The notes under the pieces: model-generated
What the model was told of the DNA's origin: nothing
The model's input: only the letters and a program-made list of their open reading frames with translations
Database searches by the model: none
Assembly: GCA_037447655.1 (NCBI GenBank)
Contig: JBBHKE010002856.1
Coordinates: 477,565 to 541,564, forward strand
Direction: 5' to 3'
DNA from: Zygnema cylindricum
Taxonomy: Eukaryota > Streptophyta > Zygnematophyceae > Zygnematales > Zygnemataceae
Length of the DNA stretch: 64,000 nt
In this document: one piece after another, positions 10,376-23,598 of the stretch
Numbering within the stretch: position 1 is the stretch's first letter
Layout: each line of letters opens with the position of its first letter
Made by a program: the position numbers and the translations under genes

Positions 10376-12040
10376 GTATACGCTTTAATTACACTACCCA
10401 TCGATACACTGCCTATGGTTATTAGCGTTTATGATTTATTTGTGTTAGCCCGATACTACAACAATTTAGCGAAAAGAGGCTTGGTATATTGAAGTCCACT
10501 CCTCTAAACAGTGCTGTTAACATTATTTCATGTTTTTTGGCCAAAAAAAATCGCCACCGAATTAGTGTTACTAATTATAATAACGTCTTGTCGTAAAGTT
10601 TGTCAATTATTAGCATATGTATTGTTGTAGTGTTGATAACACTAATTTATGGTTGCGATGAGAATTTTAACAATACGTTTGTAAAATTTTAAGAAATTTA
10701 TGCTAGGTGAGGTTGTGATAGTTATAGACGTACGCAAATAAAATGAGGCTCTCATTCATTGTGACAACATGTGTAAATCGTTCTCGTTCAACCTATTCAA
10801 CTATTAAACTATTCAGGACATTGACAAAGTCTAAATATGAAATAACCCTATTGTAATCTTATGAAAACATTAATGATTGTTTCATAACCTGAATATAAAA
10901 AAAGCGTGTACGACATCTTATTATATTTATTTGCGGGTTTTTTCACCCTATATCTTCGCATTTATCGTCAGTTGTTGGAGCATCTTTTGTAACCTGATAA
11001 ATATTATCATCCTTGTTTGGTACCAAAATGGAAAGGAAAGAGGCACGATTTTATGAAAAACCTTTTCATTTGTGAAAGCATCCACCATGGCTCAAAGTAG
11101 GTGTTATAACCATTGAAAATTATGTAATTGCCTTAACTTATGAATTGTACACAATATCTATTTAATTTAATCATAAAATTAGTCGTAATCCTTTAAGTTT
11201 GTTTAACATAGGAGATACAACAAAAACTATTGATATAGCAAACACTATTGTTGACAACAATAGGCAACACCATGGCCAACGAGCCTGAGAATGAAGTTTA
11301 AACGCAAGATCCTCGCTTGTAAATATTTATATTTATAAAAAGAACGTTCAAAAAGTTTGAGAGTGCACTTTATAACCATATAACAAGTTTGGTTCATTTT
11401 ATGTAGTTATTTATTTCCATTGTGTCGGGTACAACAAATTCACTCGAACATGTGGAGGAAAATTGTGATTTTGAGATAACTCATTATGTTGTACAAAACC
11501 TGCATTAGAAAACGTATTTTTAAACCATGTTCGTATACATTTTTTTTTAATTATTATTATTATTGGATAATGTGTTTCACGATAAGCATATTTGTTAGGA
11601 TTTATTAATTTATGGATAAGATTTCCATGCGGTCTTTTTCACTTTTACAAAAGTTACCTACATATTGGGCATGCCTTTATGTACCAAGCTTATTACTAAA
11701 GATTCAAATCGCATCGCGAATAGCCAAAAAATGACGCATAAACTTTATGCAAAACATGTCCAATGGGATACTACTCACGTGGTAAATGATGTCATAAGGC
11801 ATCATTTTTTGAGAAACGTTTTGATATAAGGCGTTTTTAACCATCCTAGTCGGTGGCCTGCATGTGGGCCCTTACCTAAAGGCACAATTACTCGTTTGCG
11901 CAGTGTTGTAAAAACAAAAACAAAAATAAACGAAGATTTATGAGTTTTGACGTTTCACCAAACGTGAAGGATTTCCTTTAATTGGGCACAAAACTAAAGT
12001 GAAGTTAACAACAGAACCAACATGGCAGGTCATAAGGAAA
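10376..12040. other. AT-rich sequence without a recognised gene
   Basis: TACACTGCCTATGGTTATTAG at about 10403 resembles a decayed left end of the TA-flanked family, but no matching right end was located. A short (ATT)n tract lies near 11555. There is no ORF of note. Confidence 0.5.
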
Positions 12041-12430
12041 CGTTTTGTATCGAGGGCCCCTTAGATATAATATATATTTGATATGTACCTAATTTTGGGT
12101 AACCGATAATCGATGCATTGTCTCGATATATCGAGAAGATCAATATCGCGATATTTATTTGATAAAGCACCCCCCTCCCCCCCCCCTCGTGGCGCGCCCA
12201 TAGTCGTCGTGCGCGTGGTGGGGGGGGGGGGGGGGGGGGGGGGGGAGGGGACGTCCGTACGATTTAACGTGGAATACTTTCGTACTAAAAATGTACGGAC
12301 ACCACCTCCCACCAAATGTATGGCAATAATTTTTGCTGGTCTTGGAGCGATATATTGACCCCTCTGACCGTTCGATATTCAATATATAAAACACCTAATT
12401 TATCGCTATAAATTTTACCCGATACAAAAC
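12041..12430 (+). mobile_element. decayed hAT-like element with a long G run
   Basis: CGTTTTGTATCG at the left and CGATACAAAACG at the right form a 12-bp inverted repeat that resembles a diverged TAGTGTTGGGTATCG terminus. CGATATATCGAG and CAATATCGCGATA words inside support the relationship. No 8-bp duplication was found. The middle contains a C-rich run (about 12168-12186) and roughly 27 consecutive Gs (about 12219-12245). Confidence 0.6.
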
Positions 12431-12432
12431 GC

Positions 12433-12996
12433 TACACCGCCAATCGCTATTAGCGTACAGGCTTATTTAGCGTATAGGAATGATTACAGTGATTTATGCT
12501 AATTAGGAATTTGAGAATTAAAAAAAAAAGCATACATTCTAATTGTTTACTAATGCTAATTTGGGTCTTTGAAAAAAATATATGTCGGTCGCAAACATGC
12601 TTACACTAATATAGGTACTTGTACAAAATCTGACAAATCGTACACAAATCGTACGTTCACACAGTCGAAACGTGGTTGCTGGACGAATATGTGCGAACGT
12701 GATATTTGACAGCCCGATTTCATCCCCTTTTTAGAGCGCATATTCTCATGCGTCCGCGGTTACTAAAACTCATTAATTATACTTTTTCACTTAAAAAGGT
12801 ACAATTTTGTACGGTCTGACACTTACCGTACATCACACTATTTAAATGACAACGTACTCTCGTTTTTACACTAATTGGACAAAAAACCCTAAATGGCGTA
12901 AAGGAAAAAACATAATAATTTATGCTATGTAAGAATTTGGAAAAAAAAAGCGGGACCGAATCAGCGTTCAATACGCTAATAGCGATTGGCGGTGTA
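12433..12996 (+). mobile_element. TA-flanked MITE, 564 bp, long perfect TIR
   Basis: TACACCGCCAATCGCTATTAG at the left is the exact complement of CTAATAGCGATTGGCGGTGTA at the right, and the inverted match extends to about 25 bp. CATCACACTATTTAAATG lies inside, next to GGTACAATTTTGTACGG. This is the cleanest copy of its subfamily. It starts immediately after the hAT-like element. Confidence 0.9.
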
Positions 12997-15108
12997 CTTG
13001 TAACCCTAATTAATATAGCATTGTTAGTGTGTGATTTAGCATTTTAAACTCCATATAGCACGACACGTAAATTAAACAAAATGTTTTCGGAGGCAAATTA
13101 CTAAAATATATAATTTACGCCATTTTCTTATTCCGGACAGAGGGAATGGGCATAATCCATAAGGCACGCGATAAAATGTCTGCTTATGCTGCATCACTCT
13201 TTCTCACCATTTTGATCAATTTGCCATTTACGCTGGTGTGCCGCAGTACTGTACCTGATGAAACAATATTTACATACTACAGGATGCGGCCGTACACGAC
13301 AAAATACTGGACTCTTTCCACTGAGGTCTTAATGCAGTGTTCAGATATGGCCATTTTGGGCAAAAAATATTCTATGACGTGGCAAAAAACGACAAACTTA
13401 CTGGCTCTTTCCACCATGGAGTTCTTAATGCGAAGTTAAGATCTGTCATTGTCGTAGCAAACCTGGGATCTATCGTAAACCGTCAAAAATTATTGTCGGT
13501 GGAGGAAAAGATAGATTATGTCCTCCGTACAGGACTTCAGCCTTGTAGAAAACTGGGAGAAATCTAGAATAAAATTGCGTGCTAAATCCAGCTCCTCAAT
13601 TTATTTTGTTGGAATTTTGACTATCATCTGACCGTACTTTTGTCATTTTGCAGTCTCATCAAAGAACTTTTATCGCTTCCTTCACAATCTGTTTAGCAAG
13701 ATTGTCTGTACCACATTCTGAGCGGCTTGTACGGCAGGCTATGCCATTCAAAACGGGCGACCGGAGAAAAAGACCCCCCAGGTCAAAATGGTCCTCGATT
13801 CGACCTCCGTGATGCAAGTGGCAGCCGACAAAATACGTCACGCTTCCATCCAAAAAATACGGAATGGTACGATGGTCTTCGCGACCTCCTCAAAAATCCC
13901 ACGTAATGTGCTTGCGTGGCAGAATACACGTCATTTTCGAAAGTGCTGCCTCGCCGCCGTGTTTAGCCGTCGCTACGCGTTTTGGACTTTTCTGGCCCAT
14001 GTGAGTCAAGGCTTCTGTTGACGCAATCCTGCGTGAAGCACATATGCTCGTGTCGGTAAAAACTTCAATTCCTGCATACCTACGACGGAGATACGTGTTG
14101 CTCTTCAAGGACGACCGTACCAAGACTATTATTTGTCAAACCAGTGAGTACCTTTGGCCACTGGCTTGGAGATTCTACTTTTGTCGTACATTATATTCTA
14201 CGTTGCAAGAACGCCAAAATTTTCGTACCTGTTTTCAAGTTATTCTTAGAGTGGCATTTAAAGCGAACGACCAGAGTACGGCCCTCTCCCTCCGAATAGG
14301 CGGCTGACGATGTCGGGAAGCTTCGCAGTCACATTATTGAATTCTATTGCAGATCTTTTTTGTCGTTAAGTTTTGTCCTTTTATCGAATACATTGTACTT
14401 TTGGAGATGTCTGCCTCAAATTTTGTACACCTTCCTGTACGATCTGGACCAGAACCTGTACGTCTCCAGCTAGGCAGGGCTGCAAATTCAGGCCGGGATT
14501 TCCGGAAAAATTAAATAGCCATGTTGACCCTTATTCCTTAAAGCTACAAGATACCTGTGCACCGACAAATACGTCTTAGTGAGATCATTGGCTATCTTGA
14601 TCTAGGTTATTCCTATATCCCGTAGGTACACGTGGACCCCAACAGTTCACTCACGACGTCTCAATTTACTACTGTGCTCTACACTAAAATACGCTATAGA
14701 ATCGCTCAATAAAATTCAAGAATCTCCTTCCAATACTATTTTCAGTATTTTGCAGTTGGACGGTGTTGGCAGTTACAATATGTACTACGCCGTATGTACA
14801 TAGCTATTGAATCGTACTTTCAAAGGGACCATTCACACGTACTGACAAGCAATCATTAGGAATCGCTTTTCCACGTTGACAGCGCGACAGGCTGTTCACA
14901 CCGCGTAAACTCCTACGCATTTACACAATGCTCGCTGACCTTCCTCACTTCCTCACTTCCTCACTTCCTCATCTTCTTCCTCCCTGCAAATCTGCGCGAA
15001 TGACTGAAGTAGTCTTCACTTCTCTACTACCGCCTTCCGAATGTGTTAACTTCAATTCTCACTTTCTTCTTTTTTAGTTTATAGTTTTCTTCTTCGTATT
15101 TTATAACC
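12997..15108. other. intergenic; upstream region of the kinase gene
   Basis: No supported gene. The short frames at 13146-14579 have no recognisable domains, are rich in GTAC words like the neighbouring repeats, and lack consistent splice signals. The last 200 bases before 15109 are pyrimidine-rich and probably contain the promoter and 5' leader of the kinase gene. Confidence 0.55.
14941..14982 (+). promoter_or_regulatory. (TTCCTCAC)n pyrimidine repeat in kinase 5' region
   Basis: Four tandem copies of TTCCTCAC are followed by TTCTTCC, about 130-170 bases before the start codon. Pyrimidine-rich patches are frequent near plant transcription starts, so a core-promoter or 5' UTR role is plausible but inferred. 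Confidence 0.4.
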
Positions 15109-18100
15109 ATGGAAGAATCCGACATTTGGCATCCGAGTTACGACGAGCTTGTCCAAGCCACTGCCAACTTTTCTCCAAGCAACCTATTAGGAAAAGGAGG
15201 ATTCGGAGAAGTTTACAAAGGGCAGCTGAAAGGAACTCTTGTTGCCATCAAACGATTGGCCGGAGGCCAACCAGGAGAATTTGAAACCGAAGTCGAAGTA
15301 TTAAGTCAACTCAGACATCCTAACATTGTCCTTTTAATGGGATGTGCTCCGGAAAGCTTATGTATGATCAGTGAATACATGCCAGGTGGCAGTCTACACG
15401 ACCGTTTGTCAAACACCTCCGCTGGTCCTTTTCTGCCATGGGAAGACAGGCTCCGAATCGCTTCAGAAATGGCCGCCGCTTTGCTTTATATGCACTCTAG
15501 AAGAGTCCTACATAGAGATTTAAAACCAGCCAACGTACTTCTGGACAAACATAACGTCAGCAAACTGGCTGACATGGGATTGGCCAAACTGTTTCCTGAC
15601 CAATCAGCTGTTCACACTGGGCCAGGTGTCAAGGGAACCATTGGCTACATCGATCCATACTATTTACAAACCCTGCAACTCACGAAGCAGTATGACGTCT
15701 ACGCCCTGGGGCTCATCCTTCTGCAACTCGTGACAGGAATCCACAAAGTCGGCGACCTTCACATATTATTAGAAGAATGTGGCCCTTCTTTGCCTCGCAG
15801 GAATCTCCACAACGCCATTGAGGTTGTGATGCAGCATCTGGACAAAAGCGCTGGTCGGTGGCCCCAGGGTTTGGCTCGGGAAGTGGTCCGGTTGGGACTC
15901 CTTTGTTCCGAACACCAGAAGGATCTCAGGCCCAGTTTGGAGCGGATTGTCCAACCGGAGCTCCAAAGAATTGCAGGAGAGGGAGAGAAGGAATCACTAC
16001 GGAGGAGAATCGATGGCGACGACTGGCATCCAGCAGATTTGCAAGTGAGCAAATATCTATTTTTTGGATTGTTTGTCGTTTTGTTTGTTTGATTGTTAGG
16101 TTAATTGCACAGAGGAGAGGAGAGGAAAGAAAGGTCTCATTCAAAGTCGGATAGGTTGCAGACTGCATAAATACTCGTGAATATAAAAATTGATGCTAGA
16201 ATTGGATTTGAAGAATTGTTTTTGTTTGTATGTCAGTTTGGAAATTAGTTTAAAATGTTACTGAACAGACGCCCTTTTTTAATGAAGTGGATAAAATATA
16301 CAGCTGGAATAGCCTAGCTTTGTTCCTTTCTGCATTTAAACGGTGAAAATCTGGTCGCAGTATACTGTTCGATACAGTGAGCTACTGAGAGTTTAGTATA
16401 TGGGCTACAAGAGAGGTATTGCAAATGTTTGATATAATTTGAAATATTCAAAAGACCTTACCTTAATACGACCTCACTTCATTTTGTGTATCTGATTCTG
16501 GATGTTTGTAATTCTCGCTCTTCATGTTTGCTGTGGGCTTTCTGCATCTCCTTAAATCATGTTATGAAACAGTGGTTATATAACATCTTATTGGAGTTTG
16601 CAACATAAGAGAACTGAGAAGCTTTAACAAGGACTGCACAGGCATTGAAGTGAAAAATCTAATTTCGATGCCTGACATTGTTTGAGCCTGAAAGTGTATA
16701 TGTCCGAAACCAATTTTATTTCAAGAAATAAAGAATTTTAGGATATGGTGACATGTCCAGTTTTCGTTACCACAGGAATACAATGCTGTCAGTTATCGTT
16801 GTGCGAAGTCAAAGACCAACTGGTGAAGAACTTGTCGCCCATGTTTGTTTTTTCTTCTCTTGAGCTACTTCAGGTTGTTCTATCCTTTGTAAACTTTTTT
16901 TGTGTGGTTTTTTGTTTGCCCTTCTTCCCATCTGAAGAGCTTAGTAGAAAGTTAAGCTGCTTAACTATTTATGTAGACACATTTTCTAACAAAGTTGATT
17001 TTTGCCTTTTGACAGATTGACACACAACCTTCGAGAAGAAAGAACGAAAGTGATACGGATGGGAGCAGTCCTAGAAGCCATAATATAATGGGGGAGGTTG
17101 GGGAGCTTGAGGGCTCAGTCAGGACGAAAGCCCAACCGAAACAGAAAGGGAAGAGTGAGAGTGGAAGATTACAGGCACAATCTCCTTCTCGGACCGTCCA
17201 CGAAGACCAACAGGGAATGATCGCAAATGGGAAACAAAAGACGAGGAAAAGTGACAAGAAAGAGGGTGGAGGAAGTACAGAAGGAGGCAACGATTTTCTC
17301 GGTCGGAAAATGATGAGACAGTGGTCCTGGAGAAGCTCCCTCAGTCGGAATCAGGTAAATATAATTTTCTCAAGTCTGGGAAAATTTGTTAAAATTTGTT
17401 TGTTATTTTTTAATGCGAAGTGAGGTTTGAGTCTTTGCACCTCTATTGTCAATTTTTTCGATTGGAGGAAAGTAGAGAAATAACAAACAAACAAATTGGG
17501 GATTTTTTTCTACACAGACCGCGACTCCTGACGAGAAGAGAACCCACGGAAAAGAAAAAACTCCGGGGTCCCAAAATAAGAAATCGGGAGGATTACACGG
17601 ATCAGCACCCCCGCCTGTCTCTCCTCGTTCCCCTCGCTCTCCCCACTCTCCTTCATCTCCACAAAAAGAATTCAAAAATCGATTTAAACCGACACAAAAT
17701 GGTTACGTGAACGCTCCATTGAGTCCAAAATCGTCATCGATTTACAACGATACCAAAGTAATGTCGCAAAGAACAACAGAGGGAGGCAACAATATGGCAA
17801 CACGACTCCCATCTTTACATATTGACGTTCGGAGAGACGGTGTCCGAAGAGAGGTTATGTATCCGAGACGAGATGATTTTGTCGGTGGAGACAGAGATTT
17901 TTATATGGTTAGAGCTCCTTCCTTCACAGGATCTGAAGCGAGTACACCGGATCCCGAAGATGATATCGCGGCAAAATATCGACGTCAACTGAATATACCA
18001 CACTCTCGACAGGCAGATGGCAAAATCCCATTGGGTCGACAGAGAAGCATTGACTCCATCAGTGGAGAACAGAGAGCAATGCTCGTTTCGAGAATGCTAG

Positions 18101-21100
18101 AAAACGAAAGAAGTTGGTTGTATCAAAAAGCAATGCTAGAAAGATCAAATTTTGCAGCAAACGACAGCTGGCAAATGGGAAAAGACAAAAGACCCGGTAC
18201 ACAAACGGTCCCTGCCCCGTTGCTTTCTGATCCGCAAGATCGAATGTTGAGGAGATCGAACACTGAGAAAATGAGAAGAAGACGACCGGATGACCCACTC
18301 GAGGGTACTCCTCCCTGGGTACCTTCTGGGAAACTTTCTAGTCAACAATGTCTTTCTTTAGAACTGTATGAGGTTAGTCTCGCGACAGGATTAGGAACTG
18401 GAGCACCCATGGGAGAAATTAATGGTAGGAGTTTGGCAACAACAACAAGAATGTGTCATGAATTTGATGAGAGAGGGAGATCTCCTCCACTCTGGGAGGA
18501 GAGCAATGAAGGAGGAGGAGGAGGAGGATCAGGGGAACTGGCTGTGGTACACGAATTCGAAGAGGAACAAAATGACCTACATAGTCACAGAAAAACGTTT
18601 AGGTCTGGTAAAGAAAGCAATGGAGGAGATGAGGACCAATTTGGCGACATGAAGGGAGACATTGACTCAGATTACGGAAGCTCCGAGATGTACAATGGAG
18701 GAATCAACGGAAGCATTCATATGGACCATTCTCCTACAAGTGGAACAAAAACAGGATTAGGGATGGTGAGTCGTCCCACGAGAAACAACGGGACCGGTGT
18801 ACGAGAACCAGGAAATGCAATTTGGGAAGCGGGAACGAACTGTTTCTCAAACTTATCTCCCAGTCAATGTTTTACTGAGTCTCGAAATCATGGTTTGACT
18901 GCTTTACCCGCTTCAGAAGTCAAAAGACCGAGAATACCCTCGGGTGTAACTCCTCCCAAATCTCCGGTCAGTAGTCGAAGTCCTTCTCTCGGTCGAAGTC
19001 CAACAATGCCGGACTCCACTAAAATTCGGCAAGAATGGGGAATACATAGGAGAACGAGTAGCGAAAGTACGCAAAGTACCATAAGTACACAAAGTACACA
19101 TGTTGGAGAAGGTTGGCGTTCCGAAGACGAGTTTTTGTCGAGTACAACTTCCCCGAGTCCTGTAAATGGAAGTCCTTCAAGATGGGCAAGTCCAATGAGA
19201 TGTGGGAGTTTACAGGAACAATCTCTCCTTGTCGAATTGGAGCGTTTTAAAAGGAAGGCGGAGGAGGCAGAAAGAGCTCGACAGTTTGCAGAGGAGAAAG
19301 CCCAAAGAGTACTCGCAGAAGCAAATAGGTCGTTACTGGAAGTTGAAATGCAGTATAAAAAGAGGGAGATGGAGAGGGAGAGTCTTTTTGAGGCAGTAAA
19401 GGCATTTTCTGTGACTGAAGATGGTAGTCAAAGTGTTCCTAGGGAAGCGAATTGGTCAGATACTTCAATGGACTATGAAGGACGAGCTTGGAGGACAGAT
19501 AAAGAAGGGTACAGGTGGGAAGTGAGAGCTCCAGAACAAAACAATTTTCTTAAGCTTCGAGAATATAGTTACGATGAGCTCCAGGTGAGACTTCTTTCTC
19601 TGTTTTGAAATTTTTGTGCAACATGTGAAATAGAAATACAAATGTTGCCCTTTGCAGTAAAGGAAAAAAATTACTGGAATCATATTATTGACATCATTGC
19701 TTTAGTTTTCTGTTGTTTGTTGATTCTTTAGTCCATTCCGATACCGGCATTTGGTAACGTAGGAAGTGAATTTAAGCAGAAGGAGGTTTTTCAAAGCAGA
19801 AGTGAAACTTGAAACAAACTTTAATATTTTTTTCTCTGGTATTGGATTTTGCAGAATGCGACAGAAAATTTTTCAATCAGTCAACTAATCAGAAAAGGGA
19901 GCAGTCATACTGTGTATAGTGGAGTGCTAAAAGCAAATGGGAGAATTTTCGCACGAGTAGCAGTGAAAATGCTGAAACATTGGTCTAAAGGGGAGAACAA
20001 TTTCAGTTTTGAATTTGAGGTAAAATTCTAACTGAAGCCTTAATAGCCAGATTGTCAGATGTGGACTTGGAGGCAGTTGAAAATTTGGTGTCGTTTTGCT
20101 TCTTTTAGGATTTTCGAGCTCTGTTGTACTGGACCGGAAATTGTGTGTATAGCTTATCGGGACACTTCTTTGTTCTTCTTCTTTGTTCTCTTTGTTCTTT
20201 TCCTCTTATTTCTGGACTCTATGACAACGTCTGAGGGACTGTGAGACAGTTTTATTTTCTAAATTGTAACCGGGCTCTTTATTTTCAATTTATTTGCTTT
20301 CCAGGTAAACAAGTTAAATCGAATAAAACATCCCAACATTTTACAGCCGATTGGCTACTGTGTGGAGCCTTGCAGTTTAATTTATGAACGACTTCCTGGT
20401 CACACTTTAGAAGATGGACTAGGAGGAGAAAATGCCAAATTAACTCTTTTGTGGTATAAACGTTTAAGAATTGCGGCTGAAGTGGCATCCGCTCTTTTAG
20501 AGCTTCATTGTCAAAAACAGCCCGTTGTCCACAGTAATTTACAGGCATCGAAAGTCCTTTTAGATTGGAGTTTAACTGCAAAAATAGCTCTGCCTCTTCC
20601 TAAAGAAGAAAGCACAGTTCTTCCGGGAGACCATCAGTCCTCGGGTTCATTGAAAGTTTGGGGAATGTTTCGTCACATTGACCCTGAGTATCAACGAACC
20701 GGAATATTCACACCTCGATCCGATGTATTTTCTTTCGGAATTTTGTTACTGGATATTTTGACGGGATCGAGGCCGGAAGCATACAGAGGAGTGGAAGAAG
20801 CTGTGGATAATTCGAATCTAGAGCAATTGGTGGAGGTTTTGGACCCTCGAGCTGGAGAATGGCCCGTACAATTGGCGATGGAGGTCGCAAATTTGGCGGT
20901 AGCGTGTTCTGAAATGAGATCAAAAAGAAGACCCGATCTGAGAATGCATGTGGTTCCTAAGATGAACAGAATCCGAGTGTACGCAAAACATGCGGAGGAA
21001 GCGTATAAGCATCAAGTGGCTTCAGCTTCGTTTTCCCCGGAAGGTAGAAGAGAGAGTATTCAAAGTCCGGTAGAATCGAGTGGGAAGGTGATGGGTGAAA

Positions 21101-21420
21101 GGGTCTACTCTCCATCAAGCAGAGCCTCAAGTAAGGACGATACAGCCATTTTGACTTGCATTTTTTATTTGTTTTCGAGAAAGGAGAGTAAATTTGTATA
21201 CCAGAGGATGTGTATCTTCATTGATGGTATTTCCATGTTGTGTGTTTTTTGTCCTGTAGTAGGAAACACCATCGTTTGTATCGGGCCTCAATTTTGTGTT
21301 TAAAACATGTATTTCTCTGAGTGCATTAATAAGAATTGTGAGACTTTCCGAGCTAAAGTTTATTTTTTCTCTGTTTCTTGTACAGGTCCTCTGGGTGGAC
21401 GAAGAGGAGATGCCGCGTAG
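15109..21420 (+). CDS. tandem kinase-pseudokinase of the RLCK/U-box-kinase type, six exons
   Basis: Proposed exons are 15109-16044, 17016-17354, 17518-19584, 19855-20019, 20305-21130 and 21386-21420. All introns are GT-AG; the first four junctions are phase 0 and the last phase 1, giving about 1,455 residues. The start is AACCATGG. Residues 1-290 form a kinase domain with GKGGFG loop, VAIK Lys48, HRD Asp137 and DMG Asp155. Residues 313-990 are a Ser/Arg-rich linker. Residues about 990-1055 form a charged coiled coil. The second domain starts at YSYDELQNATENFS (about 1108). It keeps VAVK Lys1152, but only one loop glycine remains, HRDLKPxN has become HSNLQASK (Asn1247) and DFG has become LPL. 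Both domains end with an LDxxxxxWP..LA..C...RPxL block typical of plant RLCK IX/U-box kinases. No USP or U-box domain is present. Alternatively these could be two neighbouring genes, but continuous frames and splice sites favour one. Confidence 0.8.
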
Positions 21421-23598
21421 AAAAAAATGTTAAAATAAAAATGACCAAAAAAGTGACGCTTGGGCGTTGTCGTTTCCAGGAGTCTGGAGGTGACAGGTTC
21501 TTTTGTATGCCAATGTATCTGTTGTATGGCATATGTCATCTGGGAGAGACAGAATGTCAAGATTTGTGTGTATTTGTTGGATAATACTTGAGCTATGACT
21601 AGTGAATTTGTAGGGAACAACGATTAGTGTCAGAGAGCCTTAGATTCACGATAAGTTAAAGGTTACCTTCTCTCCTGAACTCAATTGTATTCTTCAGATA
21701 TTTGAGTTTGTCAATAAACGCATCATGATCACGGGAGATCTAAGACGCGACTTGGTAATTAAGGACGACTAAGGTCTTTTGTTTTGTTAGTATAGAAATT
21801 AGAGAACGAGAATTCCAGGTTTTGACTGTTTGAGAGGATCTTATCTACAGAATAACATGTCCATTCATCAACTTTAGACAGTTTTTATCCTTTATTGGCT
21901 CTGGTCCTTCAGCCAAGGCGAGTTTGAGAGTTTCGAGGCTCTAGTTAGGATAAAGAGATGGTGCTTGAAAATCAATCATAGGAAAGGTGGGTATAACTTT
22001 AGAGAGAATAAATCTTGCTTATATATTGGTCGGAAAGCTAGCATGGGAACAGCAACTTTTTGTCATTTGATCCGTTCATTGCCAGACACTGTTCTGGACA
22101 CGGAAAATGTGCTCAAAATTTATGATTGCATGCTTTGACTGCATATGACTGCATTTACCCATCTTTTCCAAGATTTTGTTAGCATAAACTGAAACACCTT
22201 ATTAATTATCATGGTGCATCTGTAAAGTGCACTTGAAAAGCGTACACTCTCCCGGGGCAGGTGATCATTTGTCTATTTTTGTGCCTAGGTCAGCTATATG
22301 TGGCATTATTTACGCCTTGCTCTACATCCATTATTTTATTCATGCAACTTATTTTTGATCAGCGCGACCAATACGGCGATACCTTCTTTTGCGTTGTTTT
22401 GATATGCTAACTTCAACTTTCGAGAGCCAGTGTTGAATAAACCACCCGACTCTTGTGCACTCATCCTATTTTCACGTTCTTTGATTTTATATATCAACTT
22501 TTTCATGATGTTTGAGGTCTGTATGGTTTCGGTGGCCTTGCACCACACACAAGTAAAATATTTTGAAACGTTTTCGTCTTTCGTTGGCCAAACTTGTGGT
22601 GTGCAATTACTTTGTTCCCTATTGTGCGTTGCATACTAGAGGTAGACACCAGTACTGATCATATTGCCCTGACATATATGAGATGCCAAAGTTCACAATT
22701 GCTGGCTACCTTTGCTTTTTGTAAACATGATATACAACACATGATTTTTTTTCGATTGTATATACACACCAATGGGATCAGATTCGGATATTCCTTTCTT
22801 GTTTCAGAGCACACATATGCTACATCACTGTTGAGCATCACACTTAAATGACAATGAGCAAAATACAGTTTAATGCTCTGAATCTAGTATTCTGTCAACT
22901 GCACTTGCAATCATGCAACTGTAAGAAATAAGAACACATAATGGACATTAATAAGAAAGCAACAAGGTTTAATGCACTTCTTGTCCCAATATCACACTGG
23001 GCTTTTCTGCTTTTTGGTGACATGTTCAATTTTTGATTCATTTGTACAGAAGCCGTAAAAATTAAGCTAAAAGTAGTATATACGTGACCTAATACTCTAA
23101 CTTTGCCTGATGAAGAAGATGTCTGCACCAGCATTCAAAACCTGATTGTATGCTTGTTTGTTGGACATCTGGGAAAGCACGTTTCCAAATGTCAAATACT
23201 CTACTTTTGTGACTAAAAATTCTTCTTTGTACACGCCTAGGTACACTAAATTACCCAAAATGGTCCCAATGCAACTTAACACATAACAAATTCTGCACTG
23301 CTGCTAAGATAGGTAGAAACAACTAAAGTAAAACTGCTGTTCTGGTAAAGAAAAACTGCTAGTCTGGTAAAGAAAAACTGCTATTTTAGCTGTGCATCTC
23401 ACTTCACTTTCAGTTTATTTCCCTTGGGAGCCAAAAACATTATTTTTTTATATAGCAAAGTAAATGAAGGCTTTGCTGCCGGGCAGTATTCTATTTGACA
23501 TACAATCTCTAGCTAAAATCCAGCTCTCAACAGTCATTTTATTTTTGGTTCCACTAGAGTGCATAACTACCCTTCATAGTTTGATTTTTCTCACTTGC
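21421..23598. other. 3' UTR and convergent intergenic region
   Basis: It holds the 3' regions of the plus-strand kinase gene and the minus-strand gene ending at 23599. A short tandem repeat (TCTGGTAAAGAAAAACTGCT, about two and a half copies) lies near 23340-23385. I found no additional coding region. Confidence 0.5.
21713..21718 (+). terminator. AATAAA, possible polyadenylation signal of the kinase gene
   Basis: Canonical AATAAA within TCAATAAACG, about 290 bases after the stop at 21420 and in sense orientation. The assignment rests on position only. Confidence 0.4.

Noticed and set aside
13146-14579. Chain of short frames that might be exons of a gene upstream of the kinase
   Set aside because: No domain similarity, frames overlap on both strands, and no consistent splice phases were found.
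15759-16168. Minus-strand frames under kinase exon 1
   Set aside because: Shadows of the kinase coding strand with no recognisable domain.
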